Source: Desulfatibacillaceae bacterium
Lineage (GTDB): Bacteria; Desulfobacterota; Desulfobacteria; Desulfobacterales; Desulfatibacillaceae
Assembly: GCA_030018745.1 (NCBI GenBank)
Contig: JASEHB010000151.1
Coordinates: 1 to 6,417, forward strand
Reading direction: 5' to 3'
Length of the DNA: 6,417 nt
Shown here: positions 1 to 5,596 of the stretch, piece after piece
Position numbering within the stretch: the stretch's first letter is position 1
Layout of the letters: each line of letters opens with the position of its first letter
The notes under the pieces: generated by a model
What the model was told of the DNA's origin: nothing
Seen by the model: only the letters and a program-made list of their open reading frames with translations
Database searches by the model: none
Translations under genes and position numbers: made by a program

Positions 1-201
1 GGCGCCCTGGTATGGGTTTACCGCTTCTGGAACTGGCCGCACATCTGGATCATCCTTATAAATTACTGCCTGCCTTACTTTTTGTGCACATGGGGGCATT
101 ACAATATTTCCAGAAAAGGCAGGATTCGCATCTTCTGGATTTTGACGGCTGTAAACCTTGTGCTTTGGGTTGTGTTTGTCAATGTGCTTGGCTGGATATG
201 A
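1..201 (+). CDS. C-terminal fragment of an unidentified integral membrane protein (5' end outside window)
   Basis: Reading from base 1 gives 66 codons closed by TGA at 199-201, with no start inside the window. The fragment is strongly hydrophobic and rich in Trp and Tyr. It shows two likely membrane helices, at about residues 12-33 (HIWIILINYCLPYFLC) and 44-66 (WILTAVNLVLWVVFVNVLGW). They are joined by a short basic loop containing ISRKGRIR, which by the positive-inside rule should face the cytoplasm. The second helix runs to the last residue, so there is no C-terminal tail. I do not recognise the family and see no catalytic motif. An overlapping ATG-started frame at 12-218 is less membrane-like and Cys-rich, and is probably a shadow. 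That this frame is coding rests on its amino-acid pattern alone. Confidence 0.68.
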   Translation, partial: GALVWVYRFWNWPHIWIILINYCLPYFLCTWGHYNISRKGRIRIFWILTAVNLVLWVVFVNVLGWI

Positions 202-264
202 AAAAAGCCCTTTTGTAAAAGCATGGCCACAGGCAAATAAGTTTTTTCTGATGTTATTCAGGGT

Positions 265-274
265 GGCATATGCC
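265..274. repeat. Perfect 10-bp palindrome GGCATATGCC in the intergenic leader
   Basis: GGCATATGCC is its own reverse complement; the symmetry stops at the flanking bases. It lies between the end of the first gene and the candidate promoter at 359-388, about 85 bases upstream of the -35 element. It contains an NdeI-type CATATG core. It could be a dimeric-regulator half-site pair, but a 10-bp palindrome can arise by chance and there is no second copy nearby. Confidence 0.3.
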
Positions 275-346
275 TTATTGCAGACAAAGAACATCCAAGG
301 GCCTTTTATTTTTGGCTGTTTCCAGATAAATCCTGTCCGGATTCCC

Positions 347-365
347 TTGACCTTGCAGTTGACCT
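347..365 (+). repeat. Tandem 7-bp direct repeat TTGACCT, 12-bp period
   Basis: TTGACCT occurs at 347-353 and again at 359-365, one turn of helix apart. The second copy supplies the candidate -35 hexamer of the promoter at 359-388. Same-face direct repeats over a -35 box are a common arrangement for activator or repressor contacts, but two 7-mers are weak evidence on their own. Confidence 0.3.
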
Positions 366-388
366 GACTGCCCGGCGGCGTATATACA
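359..388 (+). promoter_or_regulatory. Candidate sigma70-type promoter for the 418-5480 operon
   Basis: A TTGACC -35 element (359-364, five of six consensus positions) is followed after 16 bp by TATATA (381-386), or after 18 bp by TATACA (383-388). Transcription would start near 393-396 and leave a leader of about 25 nt holding the AGGAGG site and the TTG start at 418. No strong terminator separates this region from the upstream gene, so read-through is also possible. The -10 match is only moderate. Confidence 0.38.
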
Positions 389-405
389 GCATAAAGGGGC
401 CGGAC

Positions 406-411
406 AGGAGG
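406..411 (+). promoter_or_regulatory. Strong ribosome-binding site AGGAGG that decides a TTG start
   Basis: AGGAGG ends 6 nt before TTG at 418-420, near-ideal spacing. No ATG, GTG or other TTG occurs in this frame between the stop at 238-240 and 418, and the next in-frame ATG is codon 90. The site therefore fixes the start as TTG. It is partly covered by the right arm of the inverted repeat 331-340/400-409. Confidence 0.8.
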
Positions 412-417
412 GGTATC

Positions 418-1101
418 TTGATTTGCTATCATTTTCAGTTTGAAACCGGCCACGGCCACAAGTTTGTGCTGGATGAAGAATCCGAAACATCAGATGAGGC
501 AGACCTCACTATTGTTGATCCCTGGCTTGCCCTGGAAAACTTCCGTTGCGGGTGCTGCACCATAAAGGCCAATAATCGGCGCACCTGCCCGGCGGCGCTT
601 TCCATTGTGCCGCTGGTTAAGGCCTTTGGCGGACGCATTTCCTATGAAAAGACCGAGGTCACTGTGGAGCGGGAAGCGGTCAGAATGTCCGCCCTCACAT
701 CCGTCCAACAGGGCCTGCGCTCTCTGGCGGGGCTGTTGCTCGCTCTTTCCGCCTGCCCTGTCATGCGTCATCTGCGGCCCATGGCCTACTTTCATCTGCC
801 CTTTGGAGACCCCAGGAGCACGGTTTTCAGGGTGATTGGAATGTATCTTACAGGCCAGTACCTGCGCAGCAGGCAGGAAAAGAATCCTGACTGGGAACTA
901 AATGGCCTTTTGCATCTCTATGACATGATTCATGAGGTGAACATAAATCTGGCCAGCCGTATCCGCATGGCTTCAGAAAGCGATGCCACGGTAAATTGTG
1001 TTATAATGCTGGACATATTCGGCTACGAAGTGGAAACAGGCTTAAGGGAAGGTCTTGCGGATTTAAAGCCTTTGTTTGCAGCTTATCTTGAAGACAAATG
1101 A
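418..1101 (+). CDS. Unrecognised 227-residue cytosolic protein with a CxCC cluster, first gene of the MoxR-DUF58-transglutaminase operon
   Basis: The TTG start with AGGAGG 6 nt upstream gives 227 residues. The N-terminus (ICYHFQFETGHGHKFVLDEE) reads like a short beta-hairpin with an acidic end. Next comes a conserved-looking cluster, DPWLALENFRCGCC, then TCPAAL, putting cysteines at 44, 46, 47 and 57. Residues 95-129 look like a helix followed by SACPVMRHLRPMAYFHLPFG, with Cys113, His118 and His126. The C-terminal half is helical with an acidic end. I see no signal peptide or membrane helix. Cys and His residues could bind a metal or be redox-active; this is inference, as I cannot assign a named domain. 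It ends 13 nt before the moxR ATG, so co-transcription is likely. It could be an accessory factor of that module or merely a co-transcribed neighbour. Confidence 0.82.
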   Translation: MICYHFQFETGHGHKFVLDEESETSDEADLTIVDPWLALENFRCGCCTIKANNRRTCPAALSIVPLVKAFGGRISYEKTEVTVEREAVRMSALTSVQQGLRSLAGLLLALSACPVMRHLRPMAYFHLPFGDPRSTVFRVIGMYLTGQYLRSRQEKNPDWELNGLLHLYDMIHEVNINLASRIRMASESDATVNCVIMLDIFGYEVETGLREGLADLKPLFAAYLEDK

Positions 1102-1114
1102 AAGCCTTTGGCCC

Positions 1115-2107
1115 ATGAATGACGGCTTGGTCTCAAATGGAGACGGCAGACAAAGGGACAGGGATGCGGCCCTTGAAAAAGGCGCAGCAGTTCTTGAAAA
1201 GCTCTCCGCAAACATAGGCAGGGTGATGCGCGGCCAGAAAGCTTCCATCCGCAAGCTGCTTGCAGCCTTTGCAGGCGGAGGCCATGTTCTTCTTGAGGAC
1301 TATCCTGGAACCGGAAAAACCACCCTTGCCAAGGCTCTTGCCCTGTCTTTGACAGCATCCTTTTCAAGAATTCAGTTCACGCCGGATCTGCTGCCTTCCG
1401 ATATTCTGGGAGTTTCGGTCTTCAACCCCAAAGACCAGGCCTTTGCCTTTCACAAGGGACCCATCTTCACAAACATCCTTCTGGCCGATGAGATAAACAG
1501 GGCCTCGCCCAGAACCCAGTCTGCGCTTTTGGAGGCAATGGCCGAAGCGCAGGTGAGCGTTGACGGCAGGCTTATCGCCTTGCAGGATCTTTTCTTTGTG
1601 GTGGCCACGCAAAACCCTGTGGAAACCGCAGGCACCTACCCTTTGCCTGAAGCCCAGATGGACCGTTTTGCCATGCGCTTTGGCCTTGGTTATGTTGACG
1701 CGGACACGGAAATGGAAGTGCTCACAGATCAGACCTTTGGCCACCCCATCCAGAATCTTACTCCCTGTGCGGACCTGGCTGAAGCGGTTATCTTAAACCG
1801 CGCGGTCAGCCTTGTGAGGGTTTCTGATTCCATGAAACGCTACATGGTGGAGCTTGTGCGAAGCACCCGCCATGCAAAGGGCGTGGTGCTGGGAGCAGGC
1901 CCAAGGGCATCCCTGTCCCTGATGAAGGTCTGCCAGGCCCTGGCGCTTATGGATTCTTCAGACTTTGTCACCCCTGATCTTGTGCAGGAAATCGCTGTCT
2001 GCGTTATTGCCCACCGGCTTGTGCTGGACCCCCAGGCCCACTTTTCCGGGCTTTGCGGCCAGGAAGTGGTCAAAGACATTCTTACTCTTGTGCCTGTCCC
2101 GGTTTAG
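1115..2107 (+). CDS. MoxR-family AAA+ ATPase
   Basis: From ATG 1115 the product is 330 residues, normal for MoxR proteins. All AAA+ landmarks are visible: Walker A EDYPGTGKTT (61-70), the family stretch QFTPDLLPSDILG (87-99), Walker B ILLADEINRA (121-130), sensor 1 ATQNP (164-168, Asn167), the LPEAQMDRF segment (177-185) and the lid motif GAGPRAS, where many relatives have GASPRAS. It should be a cytosolic hexameric ATPase; MoxR proteins are thought to act as chaperones for VWA-type partners, here most likely the DUF58 protein next door. Start choice: the frame stays open back to TTG 1076, inside the upstream gene, but that adds only 13 unconserved residues. ATG 1115 has a weak GAAAG 10 nt upstream, so translation may depend on coupling to the preceding gene. 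Confidence 0.95.
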   Translation: MNDGLVSNGDGRQRDRDAALEKGAAVLEKLSANIGRVMRGQKASIRKLLAAFAGGGHVLLEDYPGTGKTTLAKALALSLTASFSRIQFTPDLLPSDILGVSVFNPKDQAFAFHKGPIFTNILLADEINRASPRTQSALLEAMAEAQVSVDGRLIALQDLFFVVATQNPVETAGTYPLPEAQMDRFAMRFGLGYVDADTEMEVLTDQTFGHPIQNLTPCADLAEAVILNRAVSLVRVSDSMKRYMVELVRSTRHAKGVVLGAGPRASLSLMKVCQALALMDSSDFVTPDLVQEIAVCVIAHRLVLDPQAHFSGLCGQEVVKDILTLVPVPV

Positions 2108-2116
2108 CCTGTTTCT

Positions 2117-2121
2117 GGAGG
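2117..2121 (+). promoter_or_regulatory. Ribosome-binding site GGAGG supporting a TTG start for the DUF58 gene
   Basis: GGAGG lies 10-14 nt after the moxR stop and ends 6 nt before TTG at 2128-2130. The in-frame ATG at 2161 has only pyrimidine-rich sequence before it, and the earlier TTG at 2053 is buried in moxR without a comparable site. This favours 2128 as the start. Confidence 0.6.
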
Positions 2122-2127
2122 CCTCTT

Positions 2128-3477
2128 TTGCTTTTAAGGCGCTTTTTCTTCCGCATTTTCATGGCTGTCTGGAGAAGGGGCCGTTGGATAAGGCGGCGCT
2201 TTACGGATACAGGCATTCTGGTTCTGGCGGTCTTTGTCATAAGCGGGCTTATAGGGCTGGATACCAAGCGCACAATGATTCATCAGGTCTTTGCACTCTC
2301 CGGCGTACTGCTTGCCTTGTCTTTTCTATGGTGGCGATTCAAAAGCAATATTGTTGTTGAGCGCAGCTTTCCGGCATATGTTACTGCCGGAGAAGCCGCC
2401 ACTTATTCAATTCGCATTGAAAACCGCTCTGCCCGGACAAAGCACGGCCTGATTCTGTTTGAAGACCTTGAATGGCAGCAGGTTGACCGCCAGGTCTTTT
2501 TAAAGGGGCCGGGCTGGAGGAAGCTGCCGGGTTCATTTTTTTCCCGGATTTCCGGCTGGCCCAGGTTTTACTCCCAGGCAAAAAAGGCAACAAACGCCCA
2601 TGCCTCCAGAATTGTCTTGCCTGCTTTAGAGCCGGGCGCATCTGTTGTGGTTAAAGCCTCTGTTATGCCCATGGCCAGGGGGAGATTGCGCAGCAGGGGT
2701 TTGTGGGTGGCCCGACCCGACCCCATGGGCCTTTTTTTGGGCCTTGACCGCCTGGATAACCCATCCGATTGCGTGGTCCTGCCCAGACGCCACAAGGTGG
2801 GCGCACTTGATCTGCCCGGCACAAGGCGGCTGCACAGGGGCGGGCTTCATTTTGCCTTGAGCGTGGGCGAATCCGAGGAGTTCATTTCCTTGAGGGATTA
2901 CCGTCCCGGTGACTCCAAGCGGCGCATACACTGGAAAAGCTTTGCCAAGCACGGCCACCCGGTGGTCCGGGAATACGCTGAAGAGTATTTTGTGCGCCAT
3001 GCCCTTGTGCTTGACACCTTTTATAGAGGGGACGATTCAGGGCGTTTTGAGGAGGCTGTGAGCATTGCGGCAAGTTTTGCCCAAACTATGCTCACCCAGG
3101 ATTCCCTGCTGGACTTTCTTTTTGTGGGGACAAAAAGCTACTGCTTTTCTGCTGGCCGGGGGCTTGGAAATGTGGCTGGCATTCTGGAAGTTCTGGCATC
3201 CGTTGCCCCATGCAGGGAAAAGCCTTTTGATATTCTTGCCCGCAGCGTGCTTGACCGGGCCGCCCAGATGTCTGCCTGCATTCTGGTGCTGCTGGAGTGG
3301 GATTCTCCGCGCCGTGAGCTTGTGGCCAGCCTGCGCGGTCTGGGCATCCCGCTGAAGGTTCTTGTAATTTGCAAGGAGGATTTACCCCCTCTGCAACCAG
3401 GCCCCCTTTTGGATGACCCTGCCCAATTTATAAGGGTTGACCCAGGACAAGGAGCCAAGGTTCTGGCAAGCTTATGA
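2128..3477 (+). CDS. DUF58 membrane protein with VWA-like domain
   Basis: From TTG 2128 the product is 449 residues. A very basic N-terminus (RRFFFR, WRRGRWIRRRF) precedes two membrane helices at about 29-44 and 53-69, the usual DUF58 architecture. A beta-rich segment follows (VVERSFPAYVTAGEAATYSIRIENRS onward), ending in ARPDPMGLF, which matches the R-x-DPFGLF-like feature of the family. The DUF58 signature is clear at 246-283: GESEEFISLRDYRPGD, then RRIHWKSFAKHG and VVREY. After it comes a Rossmann-type VWA-like region starting HALVLDTF; the metal-site DxSxS motif of true VWA domains is not present (Asp296-Thr-Phe-Tyr-Arg). The family is a presumed client or partner of MoxR ATPases; its biochemical role is not established. 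Its stop overlaps the next start as ATGA. Starting at ATG 2161 would shorten it to 438 residues. Confidence 0.92.
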   Translation: MLLRRFFFRIFMAVWRRGRWIRRRFTDTGILVLAVFVISGLIGLDTKRTMIHQVFALSGVLLALSFLWWRFKSNIVVERSFPAYVTAGEAATYSIRIENRSARTKHGLILFEDLEWQQVDRQVFLKGPGWRKLPGSFFSRISGWPRFYSQAKKATNAHASRIVLPALEPGASVVVKASVMPMARGRLRSRGLWVARPDPMGLFLGLDRLDNPSDCVVLPRRHKVGALDLPGTRRLHRGGLHFALSVGESEEFISLRDYRPGDSKRRIHWKSFAKHGHPVVREYAEEYFVRHALVLDTFYRGDDSGRFEEAVSIAASFAQTMLTQDSLLDFLFVGTKSYCFSAGRGLGNVAGILEVLASVAPCREKPFDILARSVLDRAAQMSACILVLLEWDSPRRELVASLRGLGIPLKVLVICKEDLPPLQPGPLLDDPAQFIRVDPGQGAKVLASL

Positions 3478-5480
3478 GTACACCCTTTTTACTTTCAGGC
3501 GCAGCGCTGCTTTTTTGGGGGTTTACGGCAGGAGTCCCCCTTCTTGGCTTTCTGATGGCACTTTTTCTGGAAGGTTCCCGCCTTTCAAGGGTACGGTTAA
3601 ACCTTTCGGCAAGGGACTTCATACGAATTTCCGATCTGTGCGCCCTGCTGCTGATTCTTGTGGGCGTCACGCTTTTTCTCACCAAGCCGCCCCGCACGGC
3701 AATGCTCATGATGTTTCAGTGGCTGGTGCTTCCCTTGTTTATCCTTGTGGCATTTCAGGCATTCAGCGTCCGGGGCCGGGTGCCTCTGGGAACAGTCTTG
3801 TGGGGCGCACGGGCCTTGGCCGGTGAAAAGGAGCAGGACTGGGGACCTTCTGTGGATTTGTCCTGGCCCTTTTTTGCCCTTACCCTTTTTACTGCAATGG
3901 TTCCGGATTTGCGCCACCCAGCGGTTTTCTCAACCCTCTGGGCGCTGACAGCCTGGGCTTTGTGGGCCTCAACTGCGGCAAAGCGCAAAACAGCAAGGGC
4001 TGTCTGCGCCGGCCTGCTTGTGGCAGCCGGGCTTCTGGGCTTTGTCGGCCAAAAGGGCCTGCATTCGTTTCAGCTTTATCTGGAGCAGGTTTCAATGCAG
4101 ATTTTGGAGCACTACTGGCAACGGGGCCAGGATCCTTACCGGTCTCTTACAGCCATAGGGGAAATGGGAAGAATCAAGCTTTCCCACGAAATCGCCTTCC
4201 GCATCAAACCCCAACAGGATTCAAAAGATGGCTTTCTGTTGCGGGAATCCTCCCACAACCACTACCGCCGGGGTTTATGGATGGGAAGCCACCCTCAACT
4301 GACCCATGCAGACAGCATGGCCGCAGATGGCCGCTGGCTTTTCGGGGAAAAAGGGCAGACAGCCAAAAGCCTTATGGTGAGCCAATCTTTTTCCGGCAAA
4401 CAGGGCCTGCTCAAGCTTCCGGCAGGAGTGTACACCATTGGAGGCCTTGATTCGGCGCAATTGCTGACAAACAGATTCGGCGCAGTGCTTGCCACGGGTG
4501 TTTCATCCCGCACGATTTACACGGTGGAATTCGGGACCCAAACCTTTTTGGATTCGCCTCCGGATGAGCCTGATTTGAAAGTTGACGAAATCCATGCACC
4601 GGGAATTTTTAGGCTGGCAGAGGCGCTTAATCTTTCAGGTATGCAGCCAAAGGAGGCCTTTGGGGCGCTGGCTGCTTATTTTGATGACAACTTCCGTTAC
4701 AGCCTTGTGCAGGAGGAACAGACAAACAAGGACAGGGCTTTGCAGATTTTTCTTGAGGAGCGCCGTAGCGGGCATTGTGAATACTTTGCCACGGCAGCGG
4801 TGCTTCTTTTACGGGCAGCAGGAATACCCGCAAGGTATGCTGTGGGATACATGGCCCATGAACCGCCCGGAAAAGACGGCTGGGTCGCTGTGCGCAAAAG
4901 GCATGCCCACGCCTGGGCGCTGGCCTGGGTGGACGGAAGTTGGGTTGATGTTGATGTAACCCCCCATGTGTGGATGCTTTACGAAGCCCAGACAATGACT
5001 GTCTGGAATCGTTTCCATGATATGCTGTCCAATGCGGTTTTTGCCGGTTTTTTGTGGCAAAACCAGGGCGGTTTCAAAAAACTTGCGCCACTTATGATTG
5101 CCCTTGCAGCTTTTCTGACCCTTGTCCTTATCTACCGGTTTGTCCGGGGTGCAAGAATGAGCCTTGTCCTGGGCAGCAAGGCCGGTAAAAAACCTTCGCA
5201 AAAAATGGGCGCAGGGCCTGCCTCTCCATTTTTCAAGGTGGAGCAGTTCTTTGCGCAAAAAGGATTTGTGCGGCCTGTCCACGAAACTCATGCAGCATGG
5301 CTTGACCGCCTGCAGAAGGCTAAAGCCCCTTTTTATTTTGATGATCTTGAGTCCATTGTGAAGCTGCATTACAGGCTGCGCTACGACCCGCAAGGACTGC
5401 CTGAAACACAGAGATTACACTTTTCCCGCAAGGTGGATGAATGGATCGCCTCAAACAATAAGTTCCGGCAAGCCACCTGA
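3474..5480 (+). CDS. TgpA-like membrane-anchored transglutaminase-fold enzyme
   Basis: The 668-residue product starts at ATG 3474 within an ATGA overlap, so it is probably translated by coupling. Six hydrophobic segments lie at about 6-32, 54-70, 77-97, 129-145, 150-166 and 177-193. They are followed by a large, presumably periplasmic domain (about 194-536). This holds the transglutaminase/protease-like core: RRSGHCEYFATAAVLLLRAAGIPARY with nucleophile Cys435, AHAWALAWVDG with His479, and WVDVDVTP with Asp494. All three catalytic residues are intact. A last membrane helix (537-557) leads to a cytosolic tail of about 110 residues rich in helices (VEQFF, HETHAAWLDRL, ESIVKLHYRLRYDP), resembling the DUF4129-type tail of TgpA proteins. 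Length and order match TgpA-like proteins. Such enzymes may cleave or crosslink peptide or isopeptide bonds in the envelope; the substrate cannot be read from sequence. Confidence 0.94.
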   Translation: MSTPFLLSGAALLFWGFTAGVPLLGFLMALFLEGSRLSRVRLNLSARDFIRISDLCALLLILVGVTLFLTKPPRTAMLMMFQWLVLPLFILVAFQAFSVRGRVPLGTVLWGARALAGEKEQDWGPSVDLSWPFFALTLFTAMVPDLRHPAVFSTLWALTAWALWASTAAKRKTARAVCAGLLVAAGLLGFVGQKGLHSFQLYLEQVSMQILEHYWQRGQDPYRSLTAIGEMGRIKLSHEIAFRIKPQQDSKDGFLLRESSHNHYRRGLWMGSHPQLTHADSMAADGRWLFGEKGQTAKSLMVSQSFSGKQGLLKLPAGVYTIGGLDSAQLLTNRFGAVLATGVSSRTIYTVEFGTQTFLDSPPDEPDLKVDEIHAPGIFRLAEALNLSGMQPKEAFGALAAYFDDNFRYSLVQEEQTNKDRALQIFLEERRSGHCEYFATAAVLLLRAAGIPARYAVGYMAHEPPGKDGWVAVRKRHAHAWALAWVDGSWVDVDVTPHVWMLYEAQTMTVWNRFHDMLSNAVFAGFLWQNQGGFKKLAPLMIALAAFLTLVLIYRFVRGARMSLVLGSKAGKKPSQKMGAGPASPFFKVEQFFAQKGFVRPVHETHAAWLDRLQKAKAPFYFDDLESIVKLHYRLRYDPQGLPETQRLHFSRKVDEWIASNNKFRQAT

Positions 5481-5596
5481 AACATTTTATAGCGCCGCAA
5501 ACTTCCTTCTTTACATCCCCATGCACAAAAGTTAAAGAGGCCGGGCCGGAAAGGATGCTCAAGGTCTTTTACCATATGCTGCAATGGGCAAAAATT
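5481..5596 (+). other. Intergenic gap between transglutaminase and transporter genes
   Basis: No stable hairpin with a T-run follows the stop at 5480, so I see no intrinsic terminator. A poor promoter-like pair exists (TTTACA 5510-5515, then TAAAGA 5533-5538, 17 bp apart), with only half of the -10 consensus. In-frame ATGs at 5555 and 5576 could extend the transporter into this gap. The transporter may therefore be read through from the operon or have its own weak promoter; the sequence does not decide. Confidence 0.35.

Larger units (their letters stand above)
331..409 (+). repeat. 10-bp inverted repeat (331-340 / 400-409) whose right arm overlaps the Shine-Dalgarno sequence
   Basis: TCCTGTCCGG at 331-340 is the exact reverse complement of CCGGACAGGA at 400-409. 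Inside it, after a 2-nt bulge, CCCTT (344-348) can pair with AAGGG (394-398), with a T-G wobble at 343/399. A small hairpin, GCAGTT (355-360) with GACTGC (366-371), could form in the loop. The right arm runs into AGGAGG at 406-411, so in a transcript starting upstream of 331 the stem would bury part of the ribosome-binding site of the gene at 418. If transcription instead starts near 393 (see the promoter at 359-388), the left arm is absent from the RNA and the repeat would matter only as DNA. The symmetry is seen; the function is inferred. Confidence 0.45.

Noticed and set aside
12..218. ATG-started frame overlapping the upstream membrane fragment
   Set aside because: Cys-rich, irregular composition and in a different frame from the hydrophobic, helix-like reading 1-201; judged a shadow.
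202..240. Possible terminator after the first gene (AAAAGCCCTTTT, CTTTTGTAAAAG)
   Set aside because: The stems are almost all A-T with 2-4 nt loops and no GC-rich stem followed by a T-run; too weak to call.
158..367. 69-residue frame spanning the intergenic leader
   Set aside because: Overlaps the end of the upstream gene and the promoter region; no convincing ribosome-binding site or domain.
1076..1114. Upstream TTG start for the MoxR ATPase
   Set aside because: Adds 13 residues inside the preceding gene without a ribosome-binding site; ATG 1115 gives normal family length.
4809..5393. 194-residue minus-strand frame opposite the transglutaminase gene
   Set aside because: Lies wholly antisense to the catalytic core and C-terminus of a clearly conserved protein; composition (Cys, His, Pro, Arg rich) is that of a shadow frame.
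5536..5552. GC-rich GGCCGGGCCGG run before the transporter as a terminator or operator
   Set aside because: Not a true inverted repeat with a usable loop, and no T-run follows it.
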